Positions 45,230 to 54,654 of a stretch of DNA of 64,000 bases are shown here, piece by piece. Each line of letters begins with the position of its first letter. Position 1 is the stretch's first letter. Made by a program: the position numbers and the translations under genes. This DNA is from JAGVSR01 sp963742405 (lineage in GTDB: Bacteria; Pseudomonadota; Alphaproteobacteria; Rhizobiales; Hyphomicrobiaceae), in NCBI GenBank assembly GCA_963742405.1, contig CAVUMB010000004.1:313891-377890 (forward strand). Reading direction: 5' to 3'. Below the pieces are notes generated by a model. It did not search any database and was not told the origin of the DNA. It saw only the letters and a list, made by a program, of their open reading frames with translations.

Positions 45230-47430
45230 ATGTCCCAAGTCTCGCCCGACAACATCGACCTCAATGCGGTTCTTGCTGCGATCAAGGTGCGGGTGCCGCG
45301 TCTCGTCGTGCTCTCGGTCGCCGCCGGTGTCATGACGTATCTCGGTTTGGGGCTCGTTGCTCCGCGGTATCAGTCGGAAGCCGAGCTGGTCGTGTCAGCC
45401 AGAGGGCTCGTCGATCCATTCCAATCGCCGCGTAAAGACGGCGGCGGCGCTGAGTCGTTCAGCGTCCGAATGGACAAGGAAGCAGTGAACACCCACGTAC
45501 GCGCTCTGCGCTCACCGGAATTGGGAGCTGAGATCGCGGCCCAACTCAAGTTGGCGGAGCGGCCGGAATTCAATTCGGCGCTGGGGCCTGTCGATAGTCT
45601 CGGCCGAATCCTTCTGCTTGCCGGCATCGGGGCGCCGCGCCCAGGGGAGAGCGAACAGGATCGCGTGCTCAATCGCTTCTATGAGCGGCTTGAAATCTAT
45701 TCGCCAAAAGAGAGCCGGGCCATCGCCATCCGGTTCACCGCGACCGATCCGGATCTAGCAGCCGATGTTCCCAACGCACTGGCTGAAGCCTACCGCCGGT
45801 CTCTGGCGGAACAATCCATCGTCGAGACTGACGAGGTGCAGCAGGCGCTTGGACCAAAAATCGACAAGTTGAAACTTGAAGTCGGCGAGACCGATGCCGC
45901 CGTGGAAAAATTTCGCGGTGAAGCTGACATCTTCAAGGGCGGTCAGCAATCGACAGGGCTCAACGAACAGCAATTGGCGGAGCTGACGGCGGAGCTGTCG
46001 CGGGCGCAGGCGATGAAAAGCGAAGTGGAATCGCGGTTCATTGCGGCGCGTGAGATGATGAAGTCCGGCAGCGGCGACGCCATTCCCGAGGTGCAGCGCT
46101 CGCCATTGATGCAGGCTGTGGTGCAGCAACGGGTGCGGCTCGAACGGCAGATTTCAGAGTTGTCGGTTTCGCTTCTGCCCGGTCATCCGCGCATGCAGCA
46201 ACTCAACGCCGATCTTGCCGGCTTGAAGAAGCAGATCGCCGGCGAAGTGACAAAGGTCGTGGATAGCCTGGATAAAGAAGCCAAGGCTGCGGCGCTCCGT
46301 GTCGAGGCTGTGCAAGAGGACGTCGCAAGCGTGAAAACGCGCGTAGTCGACACGGGCCCCGACGAAGTTAAATTGCGCCAACTGCAGACGGAGGCGCAGT
46401 CGAAGCGGCAGGAACTCGAGCGCTTGCAGGCCCAGTTCGAGGCCAATCGCGCCAAGGCCGACAGTCGCGCGGTGCCGATCGAAGCCCGGATCGTAAGCCG
46501 GGCCCGCGCCGCCAGTGTTCCGGAGTTTCCCCGCAAGGGCCCTTTCGCCGGGCTCGCCGCCTTCGCAACGCTCCTGCTTGGTTTGGCCATCACAATCACG
46601 CGCGCACTGCTCGCCGGTGCGCGCAGCACTGCTGCGCCGCGCGTTGGCCAATCCGGAGTTGCACGGCCGCGGGTCGAACCGAGCCCATTTTGTCGCCTGT
46701 CCATGGCGCTGTGCAGCCAGTCGTCGAGTTGGGCGGCGAGCAACATACAGTTCCCAATGAGCCGATGCCGATTGCCGATGCCGACGTTGCCCGGGTGGGT
46801 ACCATTGGCTCACTGGCGCGGAGGCTTTCGTCGCGTTGCGACGGCGGCGGCTATCGCACGCTCATTGCTGGCGAGACGGACATGATGGGCATCGGCAGTC
46901 ATGCCATCGAGCTGGCGAAAGCTGTGGCCGAGATTGGCCAGAGTGTCATTCTCATCGATTGGGCGCCGGAGGGCGATGGCATCGCGCACGCGCTGACAAT
47001 GCCGCAGGGGCCCGGCATATTCGAATTGCTTTCGGGCGGCGCAAACTTCGAGCAGGTTGTGCGCCGTGTTCCCGGCAGCGATGCACAGATCATTGGCTCC
47101 GGCGCATTCGATGGCGACATGTCGGCGGTGCTCGACCCTGACCGCTTGAACCTGGTGCTCGATGCACTTGACGAGGCCTACGATCAGGTGCTCGTGGCGG
47201 GGCGATATGAATCCGCGCGCGCCTTCTTCGAGGCGATCGAGGGCCGTGTCGACTGCGGCGTTCTGGTGGCGGACCCGGGACGGATCGGTTCGGTACTCCG
47301 CGATCCTCCGGGAAGCTACCTCGGTTTTGAAGTGGCCGAAATCGATCTCGTTCGGTACGACCGGCAAGTCGCGGCCGCAGGTCAGCGCATCATGCGGTCG
47401 GGGCGCAACGCCGCCGCCGTTGTCGGCTAA
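45230..47430 (+). CDS. Wzz chain-length protein fused to degenerate BY-kinase domain, frameshifted
   Basis: About 733 residues if repaired; ATG 45215 is an alternative start. The N-terminal part has the Wzz domain with a transmembrane helix (about 30-50, LVVLSVAAGVMTYLGLGLV) and a long coiled coil (about 200-440), then a second transmembrane helix (FAGLAAFATLLLGLAITITRALL). The frame shifts near 46690; adding one T to a TTTT run would restore SPFLSPVHGAVQPVVE and join it to a CpsD-like domain. In that domain the Walker A position reads GETDMMGIGSH, without the GK(S/T) needed for ATP binding, whereas VILIDWAP keeps the Walker A' form; there is no C-terminal tyrosine cluster. Two separate overlapping genes are the alternative reading. 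Confidence 0.75.
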
Positions 47431-47580
47431 TGGCACAATCATTAGCGCGGTCTTAACGCCACGCCCGTTGCCTGCTTCGGGGATGAAGAACCATTTCCCG
47501 CTAGCACGAAACTTGCTCCGACGGTGCCGTTAGAGCCTCGTTGCGGGCGCTTGGATCAGGATGATACGGACCCCATCAGG

Positions 47581-48648
47581 ATGAGCCGCAAGTCGACATC
47601 CCTGATTAAAGCCGCGCTATCGGCGATGCATTACTCGCGCGCCGACAGCATACTGGCGCCGTTAACCGGCGGGGCCGGCGTCATCTTCACGCTGCATCAC
47701 GTACGCCCCGAACCGCCGCGCCTGTTCGAGCCAAACCGTATCTTGAAGATCACGCCCGATTTTCTCGACGCGGTGCTTACTGAAGTCGTTCGGGCCGGCT
47801 TCGACGTCATTGCGCTCGATGACGTGCCGAAGCGATTGGCGGGTGTATCGCAATCGCCGCCTTTCGCATGTTTCACATTCGACGATGGATATCGGGACAA
47901 TCGTGATTTTGCCCTGCCTGTCTTCGAAAAGCACGGGCTGCCGTTTACATTGTTCGTTCCTGGCGATTTTCCGTCCGGCAAGGCGGACCTGTGGTGGCTG
48001 GTCCTGGAAGACACGATTAGGGTCGCGAATGAAATCGAGATTTCGCTACACGGGTTGCCGCGTGCATTCCGGACCCTCTCGCTTGCTGAAAAGATGCATG
48101 CCTTTCACCAGATCTATTGGGGCCTGCGCCGGATCGGCGAAGACGACGCACGAATGATCGTTGCCGGACTTGCATCCGTGCACGGCATCGATGGCCGCGC
48201 TCTTGCCGATGCTCTGTTGATGACGTGGGATGAAATTCGCGCGATGTCGCACCATCCGCTGGTTTCTTTTGGCGCACACACCAACGGTCACTATGCGTTG
48301 GCGAAACTCCCGGAGGCACGTGCGCGCGCCGAAATCGCCGATAGCATCGCCACGCTCAGCCGTGAACTGGGCCGGCCTTGCCGGAGCTTCAGCTTCCCGT
48401 ACGGGGATGTCTCTGCCGCGGGCGAGCGTGAGTTTCGAATGGCGGCGGACGCGGGGGCCTCGGTGGCGGTCACGACGCGAAAGGGTCTCGTTCACGCACG
48501 GCACAAAGATCGATTAACAGCGCTGCCGCGGGTGTCGCTCAACGGCGATTACCAGGACATGCGGTTCGTGAAGGTGTTCATGTCGGGCGCGCCGTTTGCG
48601 TTGCGCGATGCGGTGAAACGTCTGACAGGTGCACCAGCGGCGGTTTGA
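47581..48648 (+). CDS. Polysaccharide deacetylase family protein
   Basis: A 355-residue NodB-homology enzyme. The metal-binding motif TFDDGY (residues 99-104, with Asp101 and Asp102) is followed by the His pair His233 and His237 (GAHTNGH) and a later FPYGD motif. The role is to remove N-acetyl groups from polysaccharide in the envelope. The start at ATG 47581 is chosen from the start of similarity. There is no obvious signal peptide. It follows the Wzz/kinase gene by 150 bases and belongs to the exopolysaccharide locus. Confidence 0.88.
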   Translation: MSRKSTSLIKAALSAMHYSRADSILAPLTGGAGVIFTLHHVRPEPPRLFEPNRILKITPDFLDAVLTEVVRAGFDVIALDDVPKRLAGVSQSPPFACFTFDDGYRDNRDFALPVFEKHGLPFTLFVPGDFPSGKADLWWLVLEDTIRVANEIEISLHGLPRAFRTLSLAEKMHAFHQIYWGLRRIGEDDARMIVAGLASVHGIDGRALADALLMTWDEIRAMSHHPLVSFGAHTNGHYALAKLPEARARAEIADSIATLSRELGRPCRSFSFPYGDVSAAGEREFRMAADAGASVAVTTRKGLVHARHKDRLTALPRVSLNGDYQDMRFVKVFMSGAPFALRDAVKRLTGAPAAV

Positions 48649-48659
48649 CGGTTGCGGGC

Positions 48660-48863
48660 CTATGCCTTTTGCATCCACTTAATGATCAGACCCGCAGGCA
48701 GGACCCACAGCAATCCAGCCGTGACGTAGTAGATCAACTCAATGGTCTTGTTGGCCTCGTTGACCTGAAGGATGACTGCGGCAGCCATTGCCAGCAAACA
48801 GTACACCGCAATCACAACGAGCAGGATTATGGTGCCGACGAGCTTGCGGATGCGGGGGGTCAT
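48660..48863 (-). CDS. DUF2842 family small membrane protein
   Basis: A 67-residue protein with two transmembrane helices (VGTIILLVVIAVYCLLAMAA and IYYVTAGLLWVLPAGLIIKW), matching DUF2842 in length and in the YY-TAGL-WVLPAG block. It is common in Alphaproteobacteria and of unknown function. It is convergent with the deacetylase gene and divergent from ctaA. Confidence 0.82.
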   Translation of the reverse strand: MTPRIRKLVGTIILLVVIAVYCLLAMAAAVILQVNEANKTIELIYYVTAGLLWVLPAGLIIKWMQKA

Positions 48864-48993
48864 GCGCTGTTCTCAAAAATTGCTTGCGGTCATTGGCGTC
48901 TGACGTGCCGGCGAGATCAGATTGCCCGGCGGTGGGTGAAGCGGCTATCAGAAGCGGAAGCGAAGTCAAGACACGGGGCAGGCCGGAGCAATC

Positions 48994-50052
48994 ATGGTGC
49001 AGACAACACTGACGTTGGAGAGAGCGAGCGCCGATCGGTTCGTTCAGATCTGGCTCACGGCGGTTGCGTTCCTCGTCCTGTGCATGATCATCGTCGGTGG
49101 TGCCACGCGGCTGACGGACAGCGGCCTGTCGATTACCGAATGGAAGCCAATCCTGGGCGCCATTCCGCCGCTAAGCGAGGCTCATTGGCTGGAGGCGTTC
49201 GAGAAGTACCGGCAGATCCCGGAATATCATCTTGTCAACAAGGGGATGTCGCTCGACGAGTTCAAGTTCATCTACTGGTGGGAGTGGGGGCATCGCTTTC
49301 TTGGCCGGATCATCGGCCTTGCGTTCGCGGTGCCTCTCGTCGTTTTTGCCTGGCGCGGCATGCTTCGGCCCGGCGCGCTGCCGAAGTATCTTGGTGTGCT
49401 AGCGCTTGGCGGACTGCAAGGAGCGATCGGCTGGTACATGGTGTCGTCGGGTCTTGTCGCGCGCGTCGATGTCAGTCACTACCGGCTGGCGCTGCATCTT
49501 TGCGTTGCGTTTCTGATCCTTGGTCTGCTCGTCTGGCTGGCGATGGACCTCAGTGAGAAGCCGAGCCGCCTCGGTGTGGCACGGCTTCCCGCGAACGTCG
49601 CTACCGTTGCGCTCGTCATTGTCTGCATCGTGTATGCCCAGGTGGCGCTCGGAGCGTTCGTCGCGGGGCTGAAGGCGGGCCTCGCCTACAACACATGGCC
49701 ACTGATGAACGGGCAAGTGATCCCCGACGACCTATTCGCGATGTCGCCTTGGGTCGTGAACCTCGTCGAGAACGCCACGACGGTACAGTTCAATCATCGT
49801 CTCGTGGCCTACGTCGTGGTTGGGCTTGGGCTGTGGCATGCCATTTCGCTCATGCGCCCGCCCGTCGATGTTGATGTGCGCAAGTCGGCGCTGTTGCTTG
49901 CCGGTGGCTTGGCCGGGCAGATGATGCTCGGGATCGTAACGCTGCTGCATGCAGTGCCGATCGGGCTCGGCATTGCGCATCAGGGCTTTGCCGCAATTGT
50001 GCTTGCGATCGCGGTTCGGCATCTCTTCATTGTGCGCCGAGCTGCGGTTTAG
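48994..50052 (+). CDS. ctaA: Haem A synthase (CtaA/Cox15)
   Basis: A 352-residue inner-membrane enzyme that oxidises haem O to haem A for cytochrome aa3 oxidase. It has about eight transmembrane helices. Family motifs are VGGATRLTDSGLSITEWKP, WWEWGHRFLGR, NTWPLMNG and QFNHRLVAY, with the haem-ligand histidines. Length is normal for alphaproteobacterial CtaA. No other cytochrome oxidase genes are in the window. Confidence 0.95.
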   Translation: MVQTTLTLERASADRFVQIWLTAVAFLVLCMIIVGGATRLTDSGLSITEWKPILGAIPPLSEAHWLEAFEKYRQIPEYHLVNKGMSLDEFKFIYWWEWGHRFLGRIIGLAFAVPLVVFAWRGMLRPGALPKYLGVLALGGLQGAIGWYMVSSGLVARVDVSHYRLALHLCVAFLILGLLVWLAMDLSEKPSRLGVARLPANVATVALVIVCIVYAQVALGAFVAGLKAGLAYNTWPLMNGQVIPDDLFAMSPWVVNLVENATTVQFNHRLVAYVVVGLGLWHAISLMRPPVDVDVRKSALLLAGGLAGQMMLGIVTLLHAVPIGLGIAHQGFAAIVLAIAVRHLFIVRRAAV

Positions 50053-50080
50053 CTGGCCGTTGAAGATTGAAGCGTCGCCT

Positions 50081-51004
50081 CTAAATGCCGAGCATCAACT
50101 TGATGTTCTGGACTGCGGCGCCGGCGGCGCCTTTACCGAGATTGTCAAGGCGCGCGACGAGCAGCGCATGGCCGAGTTCGCTCTTGCCGAAGACAAAGAG
50201 TTCAAGCTCGTCCGTGCCGTTCAGTGCTTCCGGTTCAAGACGTGTGTGGGTTGCGGCCGCGCCATCGACGACACGCACGGACCGGGCGCCGGCATAATGC
50301 CGAACGAGTGCGGCCTCGAGATCGGCGGCACGAGGTGAGCCGGGCAACGTGCCCAGATGAAGAGGAATCGAGACCAGCATGCCTTGACGGAAATTGCCGA
50401 CCGAGGGCACGAAAATCGGCCGCCGCTGCAATCCGGTGTAGGCCATCAATTCAGGAACGTGTTTGTGCTCCAGGGTCAACCCGTACAGCTCGAAATTGGG
50501 CGCGGTGCGCACCGGCTCGTAGGTTTCGATCATCGACCTGCCGCCGCCGGAATACCCCGACACCGCGTTGACGGTGATGGGGTGATTTGCCGGGATCAGT
50601 CCGGCGGCAACGAGCGGGCGCAGAAGTGCGATGGCACCGGTCGGGTAGCAGCCGGGGTTCGTGACGTGCTGGGCGGACCGGATTTTTTCCGATTGCACGC
50701 TATCGAGTTCGGCAAAGCCATAGACCCAGCCGGGTGCGACGCGATGAGCAGTCGAGGCGTCAACGATCTTGGGCGCCGACTTGCCGAGGTCTGCAGCCAG
50801 AGCGACGGCGTCCTTCGCCGCGTCGTCCGGCAAGCAGAGCACGACGAGATCGGCCTCTCCCATCAGGGTCCGGCGCGCGTCGACATCCTTGCGCTTGTCA
50901 GCCGGTATCGAAAGCAGGCGGATGGCACTTTCGCCGGCCAACCGCTCGCGGATCTGCAGGCCGGTGGTGCCGGCCTCGCCGTCGATGAAAACCGCTGTCG
51001 TCAT
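50081..51004 (-). CDS. argC: N-acetyl-gamma-glutamyl-phosphate reductase, type 2
   Basis: A 307-residue NADPH-dependent enzyme that makes N-acetyl-glutamate semialdehyde in arginine synthesis. The N-terminal Rossmann block is GEAGTTGLQIRERL, and the catalytic cysteine is Cys119 in NPGCYPTGAIALL. The shorter length (about 300) marks the type 2 family found in Rhizobiales. In those genomes argC usually follows rpsI; here a TerC gene lies between. Confidence 0.94.
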   Translation of the reverse strand: MTTAVFIDGEAGTTGLQIRERLAGESAIRLLSIPADKRKDVDARRTLMGEADLVVLCLPDDAAKDAVALAADLGKSAPKIVDASTAHRVAPGWVYGFAELDSVQSEKIRSAQHVTNPGCYPTGAIALLRPLVAAGLIPANHPITVNAVSGYSGGGRSMIETYEPVRTAPNFELYGLTLEHKHVPELMAYTGLQRRPIFVPSVGNFRQGMLVSIPLHLGTLPGSPRAADLEAALVRHYAGARSVRVVDGAAATHTRLEPEALNGTDELELFVFGKSELGHALLVARLDNLGKGAAGAAVQNIKLMLGI

Positions 51005-51011
51005 CGGCTTG

Positions 51012-51743
51012 TCAGCCCCTCAGCCCGAGCCTGTGCAAAACACCTTGCCAGATGGTTTCTGAGCAGCCGACGCCGTAGGCCGCGCAGGCAATCTGGTGGC
51101 TGTCGCGGTAGATCATGTCCAGGGCGACATAGAGAATGATGATGAGGCCGATCCAGGCGATCCAAGGATACTTATGCAGCAGCTTGGCGATGTAAGTGGA
51201 GGCGACGGCCATCAGGATGATGGCCACCGCGAGTCCGATGACGAGGACGAGCGTGGATTCACCAGCCGCGCCAGCGACGGCGAGCACGTTGTCGAGGGAC
51301 ATCGAGAGGTCGGCGAGAATGATGGTCCATAGTGCCGACCAGAAGGGCACCTCGTTGCCGCTCGTGGTTGGATTGGCGAGGCCGGCTTCAACATCTTCGA
51401 TCGAGTGCTGCTCGCCTTCGACGATCTGGCGGTACATCTTCCAACAGACGAAAAGCAGGAGAAGTCCACCGGCGAGTGTGAGACCGATAATCTGCAGCAT
51501 CTGCTGGGCGACGGCGGAAAACATGATGCGCAGTACGACGGCGCCGGCGATGCCCCAGAAAATGACCTTGGCGCGGATGGAGGGGTGAACGCGCGACGCG
51601 GCCATGCCGACAACAATGGCATTGTCGCCGGCGAGCGTCAGGTCGATCAGCAAGATGTTGAACAACGCCATCCAGTGCGTGCGCCACCAGTCGGGCGACA
51701 ACAAGAGACCTATGTCGGTGATAACGGTCTCGATCATGTCCAT
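51012..51743 (-). CDS. TerC/YjbE family integral membrane protein
   Basis: A 243-residue protein with about seven transmembrane helices. The first block LIDLTLAGDNAIVVGMA and the second LADLSMSLDNVLAVAGAAGE carry the two acidic D-N motifs typical of TerC and its relatives such as YjbE, a putative manganese or calcium exporter. Substrate is unproven. It is seven bases upstream of argC on the same strand, so the two are probably co-transcribed; an intrinsic terminator at 51847-51875 separates them from rplM-rpsI. Confidence 0.88.
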   Translation of the reverse strand: MDMIETVITDIGLLLSPDWWRTHWMALFNILLIDLTLAGDNAIVVGMAASRVHPSIRAKVIFWGIAGAVVLRIMFSAVAQQMLQIIGLTLAGGLLLLFVCWKMYRQIVEGEQHSIEDVEAGLANPTTSGNEVPFWSALWTIILADLSMSLDNVLAVAGAAGESTLVLVIGLAVAIILMAVASTYIAKLLHKYPWIAWIGLIIILYVALDMIYRDSHQIACAAYGVGCSETIWQGVLHRLGLRG

Positions 51744-51846
51744 TGCTCAGTCTCCAGTCGGCGGCGCGTCCGCAGCCATAGGTGAAGTCCAGGGTTGGGG
51801 CTATGTGGCACCCTGCGCAGCGACGGGCAAGCTGGCGCGTTAAACG

Positions 51847-51875
51847 CAAACAGCCCGCCAAGTGCGGCGGGCTGT
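51847..51875 (-). terminator. Intrinsic terminator of the rplM-rpsI operon
   Basis: ACAGCCCGCC (51850-51859) pairs with GGCGGGCTGT (51866-51875) around AAGTGC; on the minus strand a TTTGCGTTTA stretch follows. It begins 27 bases after the rpsI stop and is upstream of the TerC gene. Confidence 0.8.
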
Positions 51876-51901
51876 TCGCAATCGGCAAGAGGAGCCTCTG
51901 A

Positions 51902-52381
51902 TTAACGCTTCGAGAACTGGAAGCTGCGGCGAGCCTTCATGCGGCCGTACTTCTTACGCTCGACGGTGCGGCTATCGCGGGTCAGGAAGCCGCCCTTCTT
52001 CAAAATACCGCGAAGTTCCGGCTCGAAGTAAGTGAGCGCCTTTGAGATACCGTGGCGCACGGCACCCGCCTGGCCGGACAGTCCGCCGCCGGCGACGGTC
52101 ACGCGGATGTCGTACTGCGACAGGCGGTTGGCAGCATTCAGAGGCTGCTTCAACAGCATCTGCAGCACCGGGCGCGCGAAGTACTTCGTGAAGTCCTTCT
52201 CGTTGACGGTGATCATGCCCTTGCCGGGCTTGATCCAGACGCGGGCGACGGCGTCCTTGCGCTTGCCGGTCGCGTAGGCGCGGCCGAGCTTGTCGAGCTT
52301 TTGGACATGGACCGGCGCCTCGGCGGGCGCTGCGGTCTTGATGGCGCTAAGGTCACTCAGCGTCTTTGCTTCGGATGCCAT
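51902..52381 (-). CDS. rpsI: 30S ribosomal protein S9
   Basis: A 159-residue ribosomal protein of the small-subunit head. Typical blocks are YATGKRKDAVARVWIKPGKG, GLSGQAGAVRHGISKAL and the C-terminal RSFQFSKR that reaches the P-site tRNA. It has an N-terminal extension of about 30 residues rich in Ala and Pro, common in Rhizobiales. It lies five bases after rplM. Confidence 0.97.
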   Translation of the reverse strand: MASEAKTLSDLSAIKTAAPAEAPVHVQKLDKLGRAYATGKRKDAVARVWIKPGKGMITVNEKDFTKYFARPVLQMLLKQPLNAANRLSQYDIRVTVAGGGLSGQAGAVRHGISKALTYFEPELRGILKKGGFLTRDSRTVERKKYGRMKARRSFQFSKR

Positions 52382-52386
52382 GGTCC

Positions 52387-52848
52387 TCAGGCCCTCGAGT
52401 TCTTGCGGTTGAGCGCGGCGATGTCGAGCTTGGTCGGGTTCTGAGCTTCGTGGGGATGCTCCGAGCCCTTATAGACGCGCAAGTTGCGCATCAGCTGGCG
52501 CTGCAAAGGTCCACGCTTCAGCATGCGCTCAACGGCCTTGGTGATGATGCGCTCGGGGAACTTACCCTCGAGCAGGCGCTTGGGCGTCGTTTCCTTGATG
52601 CCGCCGACGTAGCCGGTATGACGGTAATAGGTCTTGTCTTCGGTCTTGTTGCCGGTGAAAACCACCTTTTCGGCGTTGACGACGATGATGTTGTCACCGC
52701 AATCGACGTGCGGGGTGAAAATGGCTTTGTGCTTGCCTCTGAGACGTGTGGCGATGAGGGCGGCGAGACGGCCGACGACGAGACCGTCGGCGTCGATCAA
52801 AATCCAGCCCTTGTCCACCTCGCCGGTCTTGGCGACGTAGGTTTTCAT
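52387..52848 (-). CDS. rplM: 50S ribosomal protein L13
   Basis: A 153-residue large-subunit protein. Blocks WILIDADGLVVGRLAALIA, VDCGDNIIVVNAEKV and YYRHTGYVGGIKE are typical of L13. It is the first gene of the rplM-rpsI operon; its promoter must lie in 52849-53135, the same region that holds the tandem palindromes at 53017-53052. Confidence 0.97.
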   Translation of the reverse strand: MKTYVAKTGEVDKGWILIDADGLVVGRLAALIATRLRGKHKAIFTPHVDCGDNIIVVNAEKVVFTGNKTEDKTYYRHTGYVGGIKETTPKRLLEGKFPERIITKAVERMLKRGPLQRQLMRNLRVYKGSEHPHEAQNPTKLDIAALNRKNSRA

Positions 52849-53016
52849 GGTTCAGGTTCCAGCCTGGGATTAATCTGGCGCCAGCGAGGCGCATGCGGGC
52901 TTCACAGCCCGAACGAGGCTGGGATAGGTGAGAGATGTCCCGGCGTCAAGCAACAACAGCCGCATTTTATCAGACACGCTAGAAAATTGCCGATATTTGC
53001 TCGGTTCAAGTGATGA

Positions 53017-53052
53017 GGTATCATGATACCCGTTAAATGGTATCATGATACC
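53017..53052. promoter_or_regulatory. Two tandem perfect 14-bp palindromes, likely operator
   Basis: GGTATCATGATACC occurs twice, at 53017-53030 and 53039-53052, with 22 bases from start to start, about two helical turns. Each copy is a perfect palindrome, as expected for a pair of dimer-binding sites on one DNA face. They lie between rplM (minus) and the periplasmic-protein gene (plus). An 8-bp inverted repeat (CGACTTGG at 53062-53069, CCAAGTCG at 53102-53109) follows. I cannot assign the regulator. Confidence 0.65.
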
Positions 53053-53165
53053 GTAACTTTTCGACTTGGTGTAGGAACTGGTACCGATCTGGTCCGTTTT
53101 GCCAAGTCGTTAATGACATCCTTAATGCGGTCGCAGTGATGGGTCATCTCAGCGGCGCATCGGCT

Positions 53166-53823
53166 ATGTTACACGACGTCATCCTCCCCCGTCTGGAGAT
53201 CCTCTATGTTCCCATCGTTCTTCGCCTCGCCCGTCGGCCGCGCAGTGGCGCCGTCATGGTTCTGTTGCTTGCGGCAGCGTTTCATGCCGGACCCGTCGCC
53301 GCTCAAGATGTCGAGGAATTAAAGCAGATCGAATTGTCCGATGCGCAGGTATCGGGATTCATCTGCCGCTCAGAAGGATCTGCAACCGCTCTCGGCCAAG
53401 CTGCTCGAAGGCGGTGATAAGCCAGACGACGCTCTGAAAGGGGAACTGGACGGCATTGCCAAAAAGCATGGCTTTCAGTCGTTCATGGACATGGAAACGG
53501 TCGGCGCAAATATTTCGCTCGTGCTTGACGGGCTGGACCGCAAAACGGGCAACTACACCGATCCTGTCGAAAAGATGAAGCAGGAACTGGAAAACATCAA
53601 AGGTGATGCGTCGATCCCCGACGACGACAAAAAGCTGGTCGTCGAAGATTTGAACCAGGAGATCAAAGCCGCCAAGCCGCTGCAGTTCGCGAGCAACATC
53701 GAGGTCGTGAAAAAGTATCAGCCGGAACTGGAAAAGTTGACGGTTGAAGGCGCAGGTGAGAGCCAGCCCGAAGACGGCGCGCCGCCAGTTGATGGCGCAG
53801 CCAAGCCGGACGAGAAAAAGTAG
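53166..53823 (+). CDS. Predicted secreted small protein, frameshifted, function unknown
   Basis: About 218 residues if repaired. A Lys/Arg-containing N-terminus and hydrophobic stretch (VMVLLLAAAFHAGPVAAQ) indicate a signal peptide; starts at 53136, 53166 and 53256 are possible. One excess T near 53364 breaks the frame; without it the reading is QVSGFIAAQKDLQPLSAKLL, followed by LDGIAKKHGFQSFMDMETVGANISLVLDGLD and an acidic C-terminus. The recognisable mature part resembles short alpha-helical periplasmic proteins common in Rhizobiales, with no known activity. It is behind the palindromic operator and 13 bases before an enoyl-CoA hydratase gene. Confidence 0.65.
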
Positions 53824-53836
53824 CGACGGGGTCGGA

Positions 53837-54652
53837 ATGAACATCGACGTGGGAGTCGCGCGAGCGCCGATCCGCAGCGAGCGGCCCGGGGCGGGCGTTG
53901 CGGTCCTGTTTCTTGATCGCCCGAAGCAGCGCAACAGTTTGAGCGTCGCCATGATGGCGGCTCTGCACGGCGAGATTGCCGTTCTCGGTAATGATCCAGA
54001 TATTGCTGCTGTCGTCATAGCTGCGGAGGGTCCGGCGTTCTGCGCCGGTCATGACCTCAAGGAGTTGACGGCTCACCGTGAGGATGCGGACGGCGGTCGC
54101 GTGTTCTTCGCCGAGACCATGGCGCGGTGTTCAGCGTTGATGCAGGCCATCGTCGCTTGTCCAAAGCCTGTTATTGCAGCGGTGCATGGCATCGCGACCG
54201 CAGCCGGCTGCCAGCTGGTGGCGACGTGCGACCTGGCCGTCGCAGAGGAGGACAGCCGCTTTGCGACACCGGGCGTCAACATCGGGCTCTTCTGCTCGAC
54301 GCCGATGGTGGCGCTTGCACGAAATATTCCGCGTAAACGAGCGATGGAAATGCTGCTGCTCGGTGAAATGATGGGAGCGGCTGAGGCTGCCGAATACGGG
54401 CTGATCAACCGGGTGGTCGCCAAAGGCGAGAGTTTAGCCGCCGCCATGGAACTGGCTCGAACGGTCGCATCGAAATCGCCGCTGACAGTTTCGATGGGCA
54501 AAGCTGCCTTCTACGATCAGATCGAAATGCCACTAACAGCGGCGTACGATTATGCCGCCAAGGTGATGGTCGAGAACATGCTGAAGGCCGATGCCGCGGA
54601 AGGCATTTCGGCGTTTCTCGACAAGCGGCCGCCCGTTTGGAAAGGCTGCTGA
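53837..54652 (+). CDS. Enoyl-CoA hydratase/isomerase family protein
   Basis: A 271-residue crotonase-fold enzyme. The oxyanion-hole blocks are AFCAGHDLKEL (about residues 72-82) and AAGCQLVATCDLAVA. The usual second glutamate position is not obvious, and the best match is to the echA/enoyl-CoA hydratase family of broad specificity in lipid and amino-acid catabolism. The start at ATG 53837 follows GTCGGA. The CoA-binding gene begins two bases after its stop. Confidence 0.88.
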   Translation: MNIDVGVARAPIRSERPGAGVAVLFLDRPKQRNSLSVAMMAALHGEIAVLGNDPDIAAVVIAAEGPAFCAGHDLKELTAHREDADGGRVFFAETMARCSALMQAIVACPKPVIAAVHGIATAAGCQLVATCDLAVAEEDSRFATPGVNIGLFCSTPMVALARNIPRKRAMEMLLLGEMMGAAEAAEYGLINRVVAKGESLAAAMELARTVASKSPLTVSMGKAAFYDQIEMPLTAAYDYAAKVMVENMLKADAAEGISAFLDKRPPVWKGC

Positions 54653-54654
54653 AC

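Noticed and set aside
46515..46760. Separate small gene between the Wzz and kinase parts
   Set aside because: It is a third-frame shadow at the frameshift; the Wzz and CpsD-like parts account for the region.
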